Source of the DNA: Daphnia carinata
Lineage: Eukaryota > Arthropoda > Branchiopoda > Diplostraca > Daphniidae
Assembly: GCF_022539665.2 (NCBI RefSeq)
Contig: NC_081335.1
Span: 124,001 to 188,000 of the forward strand
Length of the DNA stretch: 64,000 nucleotides
Reading direction: 5' to 3'
This document shows positions 12,510 through 25,698 of this stretch, piece by piece. The position numbers and the translations under genes are program-made. The number at the start of each line of letters is the position of its first letter. Within the stretch, counting starts at the first letter, position 1. Under the pieces are notes generated by a model, which was not told where the DNA came from, searched no databases, and saw only the letters and a list, made by a program, of their open reading frames with translations.

Positions 12510-14955
12510 ACCTATATCCCAACCCCTTTTCATATTTGGCGTGCTGCCATCTAGCAGCCGTTAGTTCTTTTCCAGAAACATCACACAATTAAGGATTTCC
12601 CTCAATCAAGGAGGGAACACCGTTAGTTAATTAACCACGTCCGTTTTTAATTTTGCCATAAAGTGTCACTTTGACCATTTGACCAAATACCATATAGTCT
12701 ACCACTGGCGTTCCTTTGTTCACACCCATAATTACGTGAGCAAAACAGCTGATTCTAAATCTAAACATCGATGGTGCAACGGGAGAAACCACAGCAAATC
12801 CTTGCGATAAGGGCAGCCCGAACAGGACCAGTCTTTTTTCTCTTCTCCACCTCGCTTTGCTTTTTAATAATTTCCCTCACTAGATCTTTTTTGTTTTTTT
12901 ATTTACTTTCTCCGCCTATTTATCGTGTGACATTTTTCTTTTTTCATGGAAAGCATAAAGACTTGGAATGAAGGCCACGATTTTAGGGAAGTAATGGCTT
13001 TAGTACGAGTCTAGCTAAAGTCTGGAAGCGAGATAACTGATTCAAACAAGTCTTGAGCATGGGCCATTCTGGCAGGAGGGTTTCTTTGTCTTTAGTCTCA
13101 ATGTCAGCGTTATTCGTTGTATGAAAAAAAAAAAAAAACAGCATCTAAATAAATGACGAAGAGACCTTCACCTTGCTTAATTTTGACTTTGCAACTATTC
13201 AACATTACCATACAAAAGATAATTTCCTGTGAAATAACGTGAATAGACAATCTGAGCAGTATAGAATATATACGTCACAGAGAAATGAAAAAAAAAAAAA
13301 AAAAAAAAGAGAAAACATTCCGGAATGTTTTCCCTCAATCGAGCGTGAGTTCAACAGAATAAGACACTACCAACATTGTCCCTCCGTCCATTGCGAATGT
13401 TGCCAAGTCGTCCACCTGTCATTTGTCCTGTAACCCAAATTTCGCAAATAAATTGTTGGTAAAGAAATGAGGAAATCCTTTATGAAATAATAAAAAAATA
13501 TTGATAGACTACTTCATTATCCAATGTGCTATTGCCTGTTGATGAATTTTGCAAAATGTTCGTGAAACGTATCAGGTATCAACAGTTCACCTACGCTGCC
13601 TCCAGTCTGTCGTGGCTTTGCTCCAGCCCCTGTTTCCTTATAGTATACGAAATGTCTGCACAACTATTTCAGCAATGGCCTTCCTTTTTTTTTTTTTTTT
13701 TTTTCTCGGCGTGCTATTTTTTGATTCTACATCACACGTAAGTATGAAAGCCGTGACAAAACAGACAGTGACGTCAGTGTTTGGAAGCAGACACCAAAGC
13801 GTGGTTGCTTCGCCTGGAAATCAAATGGCTTGGGAATGTAAACTATTTTCTCATAATGAGTGAGTTCTTGTCGGCGGCGGCTTAGTTGTCTAACAAATAA
13901 ATTGAATAGTTCAGGTTGACAATTGTCACGTTTGAAGATTGACCGATGTAGCAGACGACGCTGCTCACGTTTGGCTTGTGTTTGGAATGGCGGCCTCATC
14001 TTCCCATCGGCACGAAGCAAACACGTTTGTTATGATTTTCAAGCAAATTTACGGTCCACAGCCATGTTCCTTTGCATCGAATCGCCAGATATAGGACTTA
14101 TTTCATTCGGCCCTATGTCAGAACAGAAATGGAAAAAAAGGTAAAACGTTTGCCGACGTTGGGGCATGGACGAAAATAGCGTCTGCTCTTGTTTGCAAAC
14201 AAAATTTCTTGGCAAAACTACAGTGAACGTATCCGAAACAGGTCTATTGCCCCACCTTAAGATCGTTACTATTCAAATAAAAAATGACATTTATATTTTT
14301 TTGGGTTTTAATAGGTGTATAAGTGTAAAAACAATTCCGTACAGATAACAAAATTATAATGGGCGACTTGATTACTTTCATTGCAAGTAGCTCTATGAAT
14401 CATTTCATCATTCTCGTGTGGCCGACAAGGAAAAAGTCAAGGCAGAACTCATCAATCCAAACAAAAAAAAAATGCAGAAAACAATGAAGGGGCATGGAGA
14501 GGAAACAAAAAACAAGGAAATATTTTTGGGTGGGGGGGGACGACGTAAAGGAATCAAATGGCCACGGGTTTTCTCAAACGTTTTGCAGTCCATCCAATTC
14601 GCCAGGCCACGAACGAACGAAATGCTTTTTTTCTTTCTTGAATGTACAACACACACAATGAACGCAAAAAAAAAAACAAAAAAAAACAACACTTTGAATG
14701 GAACGATCGAAACAAGTTCGACGTCATTCGCACACACAGAGGCACACACACGAAAAGAAGAAAAACAACTGAAAAAAAAAAAGCGGCCATTCCAATAGAT
14801 AGTTCATTTTTTTTTGTTTGTTTGTTTGTACATTTACCATTGCACACGAGACTAAATACAAAGTGAGAAATAAACAGAAAAATTATGTATACTTTTTTTT
14901 TTTTTGTTGTTGTTGAAAAAAGGCCAGTCGGATCATTTAGAAATTGTCGAGTTGA
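12510..14955. other. Intergenic / 3' flank of the KMT2 gene
   Basis: No gene recognised. Rich in A and T homopolymers. The right end (about 14400-14955) is probably the 3' UTR of the KMT2C/D gene on the minus strand. Short lysine- or phenylalanine-rich frames on both strands are homopolymer products. Confidence 0.5.
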
Positions 14956-15585
14956 TCAGTTCATCCATTTGCGGCAATTAGGGGCGCCGCAAAGGCACGG
15001 GATTTTGTGGTCGTCTTCAATGTCGAATTTGTAGTCGTAGGAGAGCTGGGCAAATATCAAAACAAAGAATGAACGCTTGCTCTCGATCATGTCAAAAGCA
15101 GTAAACTGACCTCTTCGCCTCGTGATATCCTGCGACTGGCAAAAATAATGATCCGCAAATCCCTCTCAACCTCGACGGCCTCTGCGACGCAGTTGGGGTT
15201 GCATGAATGGTTGATGTAGCGGGCCAGACCACCGCAGAGCGTGGCGTCAATGACGCGCTGCTCGTCCAGCCGGAACATGTAAATGCCTCGGTTGGCCGCG
15301 TCGTAGCGCTTCTCGCGACACTCGGCCAACTCGGCCCGGATCATCTCGCCGATGTACTCGATGACCATCGTGTGTTTCTCAATGTCGCGGGCCGCGTACA
15401 GGCCCAGTCCCTGGATCTTGGAGCGGGCCAGGAAAATATTGTGCCGCCACTCCTGTTTCATCTTCTTGTACTGCGAACTCTTCGAGTGGACAAACTGTTT
15501 AGAGTAGGGGCCGGGCACATCCACCATGGCTAAACTGCTGGACAAGCTGCTGCTGGTGCTGCTGCTGCTGTTGTTGCTGTTGCTG

Positions 15586-15616
<31 letters not shown>

Positions 15617-18379
15617 CACCGCCGAATGAGGAGGCCGACGTGTTGGATGACGACCTCGACGTGCCCGTCTGTTTTTCGAACACATTTTAATTTGATGAGC
15701 TCATTCAAACGGGAGAGGGGCAGAGAAAATTTACCGTCCGCTGGGCGTGGAATCGCTTGAAATGGGTGCGCAGTTTGGGCTCGGAGCGGGCGGCTCCCGT
15801 CGGATTGACGGCCAGAGGCAATTCCAGCAGCGGATTGCGCCCGTATTTGAAGTTGTAGTCAGTAAGGGATTCGATGCCGGGCAGCGACTCGAGAACTCGG
15901 ACGATGGCCGGCTCGGTCAGTCCGAAAAGGTCTTCGCCGTTGAGGAACTGAGGGAAGAGACGGACGACGCCTTCCTGTCGCCGCATTTCCTCGATGGCGC
16001 CCAAAATCTGTTGCCAAACTCCTTGGCACGTCCAATCCTGCAAAAACAAAAAATGATCGAATTGAATTGAATTGAATTGAATTGAACTCGTTCATGTCGG
16101 TTTAAAAAAAAAGAAAAAAAACGTAGAAAGGGAAATGCTGACCTTGAAGAAGAGGTCGGGTAGGTGCGGCCGGTCGGGTTCCTGGACGACGACGTTGAAC
16201 TGCGGCCGTCCGTCGCACTCGTCGATGGAGCAGAGGTAGCGGCATCGCTTGTGCACCTGCCGCGGGGACCAGTAGAAACGCACCACCTGATAGCCGATCG
16301 GGTAGATGCAGTTGGCCGAATGGAAGGCGGCCAACTGGTGCGGCAGCAGCTGGCCCACCGACAGGAAGGTGAGCGATCCGACGCGCAGCAGGTAACTCTG
16401 CTCGCCGTCGGCGTCGGCGTCGAGCGGCTGGCCGAGCGGGCCGGCCACGCCGCCGCTGTGCATGACGGTAGCTACTTGGCGGTTCTCGTCGCGGTTGATG
16501 TAGACTCGCCGGAAGACGGACAGCGTCGTCAGCTGCTCTTCTTTGATGTCGACGACTGAAGTGGAGCTGGTGCTGGAACACTTGGGCAGGTGTTGCGAGC
16601 AGTAGACGGACTTGTTTTTGAGGAAAACGGCGCCCTCCTTGACGGCGCAGCCGAGATGGAAGACGGACGAGCAGCGCAGCTTGAAACACTTGACGCTGGC
16701 CCCGTTGCGGCCGCAGTGGAGGCACGTCTGCGTCAGGCTCTGCTTCAGGGCCGCGTCAACGTTCATCAGGGCCCCGTTGACCATCTCGAAGACGTCCTCG
16801 TGCCACAGGGCGCAGTTCAGATGCACCCAACGGTCCACGTCGTAGTTGATGAGACGGGCAGGACCGTCAGAGACGCCGTCACCATGTCCGTGGCAAAAGA
16901 GACACTGACGCTTGTCCGTCGCCTTCTCGCCTGTCGGCCGGATGCAGATGGCCGCCCTGTACAGCATCTCCGTCAGCTCATTCTCCGTCATCTTCTTGGT
17001 TAAGTTGCCCGGCTGGTGGTGGTGGTGGTGCTGCTGCTGCTGCTGTTTCCTGGCCAGCTGTTGGTGCAAATTGGTCGACCAATTGCGATAGCGGACGCCT
17101 TTCCATTTGGGGGCGACGGGAACGGCTGGAGCGAGAGACTGGCCGGCTTGAAGCGGAGCTGGTGCAGCGGCGACGGCGGCGGCTGCGGCTGCGGCCGCTA
17201 CGACACTGGCAGCGGCCGCGCTGGCCGCCGTGTGGCTGTGACTGGATAGAGTGCCAGCGTCGTGCGCGTGCGCTTGTCCTTGCCCTTGTGCTTGTGCTTG
17301 TCCTTGGCCGACGATGCCGCTGATGTGGGCCACGACGGCGTTGGCTTCTTTAGCTTCGATGGCCGACGGGCGCGTATTATGGGCCACGGCGAACTGGACG
17401 AAACAGGCCGACGAGCAGAAATGGTAGTCTTCCTCTTCGCCGTCCGGATCGTTGGGATCGGCCGTCGTCGTCGTCGTCGGCGTCGTTAGTTGTTTAGGGT
17501 CGAGAGCGGCCGTGTCGAGGCCGGCCGAAAAGAGCTGCGCCTTCTTGGTGATCTTGTTGCTGTTGCCCAAAATGACGACGTCGCAATGGCGGCAGAATTT
17601 GGCCGTGCCGTTCAGGATCGATTGAATGTCGACGGGCGCTCCTTCCTTGCCGTCTTTGCCTTTGAAACGATAGAGGCCGAGACGTTGCGACGGACCAGGC
17701 GGACCACCACCACCACCTGCGCCAGGGGCGCTGCCAGCGTTGGGCCGTTCGACGATGCGATAATCGGTGGGAGGTGGAACTCGCAAAAGGGCGGCCAATC
17801 GGCACAGCACCTGATTGACGTCTTCGGCCGCCGAGGCGCTCAACGTCAACGTCACTGTCACGTTCGTACTGTCGCGCAGGGGAAGGCCCGACCCAAGGCC
17901 GGCCGCCGACAGACCCAAGGCCGACGAAACGGCGAAGCTGCTCGCTTTGCCCGAATGCACGATGCTGCTGCTGCTGCTGCTGTTGTTGTTGTTGTTGTTG
18001 CTCGGTTGGTTCTCCGTGTCGAGGCAGACGAGTTGCTTCTTGAACGAGGGCGTCGGCGGTTGAGCGGCCGAAACTGCTGGAACGGTCGGTTGGGCCGTGG
18101 CGGCCGCCGGAGGAGGCGCGGGGCGGATGGCGATGGGAGCGCACACGATGATGGGGATGTCGGGCGAGTTGCAGTAGCTGCTGCGCCTGGACGAGGTGGC
18201 GTCGTCGGGACTCTTGCAGTTGGGCTGCCTGTCCGCCGCCGACGACGACGTCGATGAGTCCATGGCCAAGTCGATGAATCGAAGGCCGGGGAAGCGGACG
18301 ATCGGCTCCGGCAAGACGCATTCGGGCGACGAGGAACTGACGACCGTGTCGGGAGTGTCGGCTCCTCCTCCGTCGCCCC

Positions 18380-18410
<31 letters not shown>

Positions 18411-21189
18411 CAGCAAGATGGAACAGCTGGAACTGCTGCGGCTGTTTCGCGCTGGGTAATCGTCGTGATGGTGGCGCGATGACGACGACGGATCCCAACG
18501 TGGCCAAGCGAATTCTTGGTGGTAGAAGCCTCTCTGATTGCTGCTGTTGTTGTTGTTGCTATTGTTGGCCAGAGATGGCGCTGGCGGTGGGACAGCATTG
18601 GACGCATTGGAAGAGGAGGAAGAGGAGGAGGAGGAGGCGGCGGCGGCGGCGGCAGCAGCAGCAGCAGCAGAAGCAGGTAGCGGTTCGACGTCGCCAAACG
18701 GACGCGTGTTGTAATAGTCGGAAACGCCGGGCAGGTAGGCCGAGCCGTACGAGCCTTTGAGCAAGCCGTTGCGATCCATTTTGGCCGCTGCTGCTGCGCT
18801 CCAGTTCGAGTAATTGCCGTTGGCGTTGCCGTTGCCGTTGCCGTTGTGGCTCTGGCTTTGGATCTTGGAGGCGAAGGGCGTCAGGTCGCCGGCGCCAAAG
18901 ACGGAGGTGGCCGTCGACGAGACGCAACCTCGTCCCAGTTGAGGCTCTTGGACGGTGAGCGGCGGCAGGGCGGCGCGGATGTGCGCCATGACCGACTCGA
19001 CGAAGGCGTCGTAGTCGACAATCTCCTCGTATTTTGAGCCTTTGCGGCTCCTCTTTTTGGCCGACGCGCTGGCCGTCTGCGATGGCACAGCGGCGGCGGC
19101 GGCGGCCGCCCCGCTGCCCGACGATGCGGTCGTGGGAGTGACGGGGGCCGAGCCCGGCGCGTTGACGTTGTTGTTGGTCGGGTGGCCACCGACCGACAGT
19201 GGCGCCGTGGCGTTGGCTGCTGCTGCTGCTGCTGCGGCGGCGGCGGCGGCTGTTGTCGGATGGTTGGTGGACGCGTTGGCGGCGGCCGGAACGCTAACAC
19301 CCGACAGGCTGACTGCGGTCGCGTTGGCCGACGCGTCTGGTTTGTTGTGAGCGACGCTCTGCCTGCGCTTCTGCTGATATTGGCGTCGCTTCATTTTGCG
19401 CATTTCCTCGCTCGTCGCCGTTGCTGTCGTTGCTGCTGTTGTTGTTGTTGTTGTCGTCGTTAATGGGAGGCTGGTCGTTTGAAGAGATCGGCCGGCGCCT
19501 TGTTGTTGTTGTTGTTGTTGTTGGGTCCACGGGCACCTCCGACGTCGACGTCGAGGACGCGGTGACGGAATCCATCGAGTGTTCGCTTTCGTCTTGCTCC
19601 ATTTTGACGCTAGATGGCGTTAGCTGTTGCGCCAGCTGTTCTGCTTCCTGTTTCACAACGACCCCTTCGCGTCGCTGCTGTTGCTGTTGTTGGCTGGCGA
19701 CGGCAGCTCTGACCATGGCACCGGCCGGCCGGACCGCGTTCGCTTGCTGCTGACTGGGCGTGGGCGTGGGCGGCTGCGGGACGCGAGACACCATCTGCGC
19801 CATTTGAGAGGGCGGAATGTGAGCGACGGCCAACGAGGAGGGCGCGATGGGCTGCGCCAGCTGCGAAGCCAACGAGGTGGCCGCCCCGAAAAGCGAACGC
19901 GAGGCCGAAGGTGTTGCCTGCGCGCTCGTCGTCGTCGTTGCCTGCGACCAACTGGCCGCCACGCCGCTACTATTGGCGTTTGCGGCCGTTGCGTAATGGG
20001 TGGCCGGACCGGACGACGAAACGACGGGCACTTTGCTCGGCGTCAGCGGTTTGGCCAGCAAACCCATCAGCGAGGTCGGCTTCGTTGCTGCGCTAGTGGT
20101 AGTGGCAGTGGTAGTGGCAGTGGCAGTGGCGGTGGCGTTGGCGGTGGAGGTGGAGGTGGCTGTGGCAGTAGCCATCGTCGTCGTCGTCTTCGTCGTCGTC
20201 GTCGTCGTCGTCGTCGTTGACGCGCTGCTCGTTGTCGTCGAAGATGCGCTGGACGCAGGTGAGGCGGTCGACAAAGTTGCGCTGGGCGCCGACGAGGCGG
20301 CGGCAGCGGCGGCCGCAGCCGCTGCAGCAGCCGCCGGTCCTTGCAGCAACTGCTTCAACAAGGCGTTCTAAACGGGAGGCCAAACATGAACAATGACATC
20401 AAATTGACAATTGGCCGGTGAATTAGCAAAAGTTAGGAAAACGGACAATTGACAATCACCTGCTGCTGTTGCTGGACGAGAAGCGGATTGCTTTCCTCGG
20501 CAGGTGCCGATTGCGACGCGTTCTTGTTGGTCGCCACCTGTTCGTCTTGGTCGCCTTTCTCCTGTTTCACCACCACCACCACCTGAGTGGCTCGCTGTTG
20601 TTGTTGTTGTTGTTGCTGTTGTTGCTGGCCTTGCGCCGCTGCTGCCACTCGTTGCGCGTGGGCGGGCGTCGTGGCAGACGTGGCGTTCAACGTCAACGTG
20701 GGCAAAGGGCGTTGGCCGACGTTGAGCGGCGACGTCAAGCGATGAGCGACGGGAGCTCGGACTAGGATCGACGTCGGGACCGAGACGGTGCGCACCGACG
20801 TCATGGCAACCGAGGCCATCGACATGGGCATCGACATGGACATGGAGACCGTCGTCGGCTGGCCAGCATGCGACTGGGCGGCGGCGGCGGCGGCAGCGGC
20901 AGGTGCGTTGGCGATGGGCACGGCCGACAGGGTGACCGTCGTCACCGTCGTGGCGCCCGACGTCAAACTCGACGACTTTGGTGCCAGCGTCTTGAGCGAC
21001 ACGGTCGACGTGGGCAACGTGACGGCCACGGCAAGTGACGACGACACCGGCGGAACAACGACGGCCAGAGGCGGCGCTGCGGCCGTCGTCGTGACTGGCG
21101 GAGGAACGACGACGACCGGCGCTTCAACCGGCCGGGTCGCTCTCGGCGTTTCCTGCGCCACCTGAGCTGGTGCCTGTGACGTCGCTTCA

Positions 21190-21221
<32 letters not shown>

Positions 21222-23606
21222 TTTTGTTTCATTGCGATCGACGACGCTGGCCGGCACGGCATCTGCATCTGCATCTGCCACCGGGGCGACAGTGGCAACG
21301 GCTTCCACACGCGCCTCTGCATCCGCGGCTAAAGGTGATGCACCAACAGGTGCTACTCTCGTCAGCTGGACGCTTTCGTCCGGACGAGCAGCCAGTGGCG
21401 GCGTCGCCAAAGGGCCAGCGCCTCCTTGCACGTCTCCGTCCATGGCTGGCGCACTCGTCTCTGCAGACAACTCGCACGTCGTCGTCGTCCTCTTCTCCTC
21501 GCCTTGACCTGCGTCTCGTTCCCTTTCCGCCTGTCCGTCCGTTTCCTTTGCCGAGTTGGACTTTGGTTGCACAGTCTCTGCGCAATGTCGCTGTGGCCGC
21601 GTCTCTTCTGGCATCTGCTCTTCCGGCTCGATCGACTCGATCGACTCGACCGCCACTCGGAAGGACGACACCGTGCCAACGTTGGCTTGGTCCGCCACGC
21701 CAGTGCCGGACGGCGCACCCGTTGGCGTCTCGCAAACGCTCGCCTTCTCCTCTTCACCTTTCGGCTCGTCGAGTCGAGGCCTTACGACGCCTTGTGCCGT
21801 GTGTGCCGTGACGGCCGAGGGTGCCTGTCGCGTCCTGTCGGCTTCTGCAACGACGGGCAGCGGACGGGGAGAAAGTGGGCCATCGGTGCCGCCTCCTTTC
21901 AGGCCGATCTTGGCGAAACCAAACGAATCGTATTGCAACCAGCAAGGGGCTACGTTCATCGTTGAAGCCATTCCTCCTCCTCCTCCACTTGCGCCCGCGG
22001 CCGGTTCGCAAGACTCGGCCGTCTGATTGGCCGGTGCAGATTGTTGTTGCTGTTGCTGTTGCTGAACAGGTTGAGGTGCCGGGCTCTGAAGGGGCGACGG
22101 GGCGGCGCTTGCGCCTGACGGTTCGACCGACAACTGCTGCTGCAGGCTGACTGGAGTTCCAGGGCCTCGCGGTCTCATGGCCGCACTGTAGTTGCTGCTG
22201 TTGTTTCCGCCGTATGGCACGGGCTGGTGATGTTGTTGTTGCTGTGCTTGCTGCTGTTGCACGTTGTACTGTGGCTGTTGCTGCATCGGTTGTCCATTGT
22301 TGCCGTACGTCTGTTGCTGTGGCTGGAAATGGCCCTGCGGTTGTTGTTGCTGTTGTTGTTGCTGGTGGTTCAATTGGCCCTGGACAGCTTGTTGGTGCAT
22401 CTGATGCTGGCCAGGCGATGGCTGCTGCTGCTGCTGCATGTTAAACTGTTGTTGCTGTTGCATCAACTGTTGTTGTCTCTGCATTTGCATTTGCTGCGCC
22501 TGTTGCGGGCTGACTTTGATCGGCTGTTGCTGTTGTTGCATGGCCTGTTGCATGTTGGGTTGCATGGGCGCGTGTTGTTGTTGTTGGATGTGCGCCGCCT
22601 GGTGTTGCAGTGCCGACGCCATGGGAAAACGCTGACGGATCATCATCACAGGCTCTCCTCCCGACTGAACTTGGCCGCCCTGTTGTTGTTGCTGGACAAC
22701 ATTAGCGGGTCGAACGAAACGTTGCTGAGTCACCATCTGCTGTGTGCCAGGCTGCTGTTGCTGCTGCATCACCTTCGCAATCAACATTTCAATTCAAAAC
22801 CAAAGTTAGTAATCATCATTCTTTTTTTATGGGGATCAAATCCAAACCAACCACGTGCTGCTGCTGTTGTTGCATGTTCCCCGTAGGCCTTTGCATCATT
22901 ACTTGGCCAGCTCCACCTTGTTGCTGCTGCATTTGTTGATGTTGGTGGTGTTGGTGTTGTTGTTGTTGCTGCATCATCTGATCAACGTACTGCTGCTGTT
23001 GCTGAATGGGTTGGCGAATCATCACGCCAGGGCCGGCAAGTCCCATCATCCTCACACCACCACTGGCCACGTTCTGTTGCGCGTTTTGCATTTGTTGCTG
23101 TTGCTGTTGTTGTTGTTGCTGCTGCTGTTGGGGCGACGGTAAGCGGGGAGGGTGCGACTGCGGAGACGCCAAACGCATGGCCATGGCAGCTGGACCTTGG
23201 CCAGTGCCAACGACGTTGGCATGATGCTGCCCAGCCTGGCCCATCACGTTGCCGACCGGCTGCGGCGAAGCCATCGGTCCCGGACTGAACGGGCTGTTGA
23301 GCGCCACGACGTCGTTGTTCTCAGAGTGTTGAGACAGCGGCGTCCCGACTTGTTGTTGCTGCTGGCCCATGCCTCGAGGCGACGACGAAGACATTTGCAT
23401 TTGCACTTGCTGACTGACTGGGCCAACGCTGCCAACAGACACCGTGTGCGGTGAAGGCATCGGGCTCGCTTGTTGCTGTTGTTGTTGTTGGCCCGCTCCG
23501 CCGGGAGTCATGGGACCGGGCGTCATGGGGCCGCCGCCACCTATGGAGCCGTGAGGTGAGTGGCTCATCATCAACGACGGTGAGGGCGATGGCGCCGGCA
23601 TCGGAC

Positions 23607-23637
<31 letters not shown>

Positions 23638-25663
23638 TTGTTGTTGTTGTTGCTGGCCTTGTTGCTGGCCTTGTTGTCCGGCAACCCTACCAGGCATTTG
23701 CATCTGCGGGCTAGGGGACGGTTGGGGCGTCGTCATCATTTGCGCCGGACTGGCCACTTGGTGCATCATGCGCGGACTCTGAACTGGTCCGCCACCACCG
23801 CTCGACGCTGCTGCCACTTGCGGACTCGATGGGCACATGGGCGAGCCGTGAGGGTGCTGCTGCTGCTGTTGCTGCTGTTGTTGTTGTTGCTGTTGCTGAT
23901 GCTGCTGTTGTTGTTGGCGTATCTGTTGAAACTGGACTTGCTGGCCAACGACAACGTTGCGGTTGGGTTGCATCATGTGCATCGGTTGGCCGGGCTGTTG
24001 CATCGCCTGGACCATGTGCGCGTGATGTTGTTGCTGCTGGGCCGGGTGAGGTGAGGCGGCATTCGGCCCGCCCACGTGTTGCTGCTGCGGACTCATCATG
24101 ACCATCATGTTGGTGTTGGCCGGTTGTTGCTGCATCATCTGGCCGTGCATTGGCTGAGGGTGCACTTGTTGTTGTTGCGGCGTCATGGGCGGACGCAACG
24201 GGCCCATGTGGCCGACGGGCGACAAGAGCGGATGAGGCGACTGCGGCGTACCCGATCGGCCGCCAACGACACCCATCCCTGCCGCACCCCTGGGGCTGGC
24301 CTGCTGCGCGTGCGGCTGCTGGCCTTGCTGCTGGCCTTGCTGCTGGATCTGCAAGTGCAACTGCTGCGCTTGGCCGAAAGCGGCGAAATTGCCCGACGCA
24401 TCGGGCACGACGGCCAGCGGCGACGGCGACGGCGGGGCAGGCAATTGCGGCTGGCCTTGGCCGGCTGCTGCTGGGCCGCCGCCGCCGCCACCGACGACGA
24501 CTTGGACACCTTGCCGCTTTTGCTGTTTGTTCCTGTAGTCCTGGAAGAGCATCGTGTGCTGCCTGGCCTGTCGTCGGACTTGGTCCAGCGACTTTTGCAG
24601 TCCCTGTTGCTCGGTGGTGATGCGGTCCAGCTCGGCGGCGTCCGCGTCGTTCAGCTCTTGGTTGTTTTTGCGTAATTGCCTCTGGCGGCTGTTGAGCGAC
24701 TTGCGCTGCTTCCGCAACTTGCTGACTTCCGTTTCGTAGTAGGTCTGGTGTTGCCGGATCTGTGCCATTGCCACCCAACACATCAACACATCAACATTAA
24801 CGTAGCCGTAGGGAGAAGAGAGAGAGAGAAAAAAAAAAAAAAAATAGATACGTACGAGATGCTGTTGCTGGACGAGCCACTGGTCGTAGGCCAGCTGCTG
24901 TTGTCGTTCCGCTTCGTTGGTCACGTTCTCTGTGGGAGCGGCCATGGCCGCCAGTAAGGGGGGAGGCAACGGGGGCCGAGCGGCCGGCGTCGACGCGTTC
25001 GATTGAGATTGTAAAAGGGCCGGATGGAGTCCCGGATCGGCCGTTGGAGGCATCGAGGCCGAACCGGGCGATCGTTGCTGATGCACGTGCCACTGCTGTT
25101 GTTGCTGTTGTTGTTGCTGTTGTTGCTGCGGTTGCTGTAGCGGCTGCTGTTGGTGGTGGTGCTGAATGGGCGGACCGGCACGAATAAAAGGTTGTTGTTG
25201 CTGCTGGTTGATGAGGTGCGGATGATGGGCCACCGGCTGGTAGTTGCCTTGCGGCCTGTGCATCTGCATCTGCATCTGCTGTTGCTGTTGCTGTTGTTGT
25301 TGTATCTGCTGGTGTTGGACGACATTGGGAGCGTGCGGATGCTGGAAAAGTTGCTGTTGTTGTTGATGTTGCGGGTGCTGGACTTGGCTCGGGTGCACGT
25401 GAACGTGCTGCTGTTGGTGCAAGTGGAGCTGCTGCTGCTGCTGACGCTGTTGATGCTGTTGATGCTGTTGAACATGATGCGGCTGCTGCTGCTGCTGCAC
25501 GAGATGAGGATGAAGGGAAGCCGGAGGCGAGAGCGAGACCGACGGACCGCCGGCCAACACGTCCGCTTTCAATTTCTCAAAATCCGTGTCTGACAGGAAG
25601 GGTTTCTCGGGCGTCGATCCGATCGGCGCCGACTGACCGATGGCCGTTGCGAACGGTTGTTGT

Positions 25664-25698
<35 letters not shown>

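Noticed and set aside
15499-15708. Polyglutamine frame overlapping the SET exon
   Set aside because: It is an alternative frame of the poly-Ser/Asn linker; the SET domain fixes the real frame.
17490-18257. Long open frames on the plus strand opposite KMT2C/D (also 22227-22886, 26630-27706, 31177-31803)
   Set aside because: They are shadows of Gln-, Ala- and Ser-rich triplet repeats on the coding strand, giving poly-Leu, poly-Val or poly-Cys products without domains.
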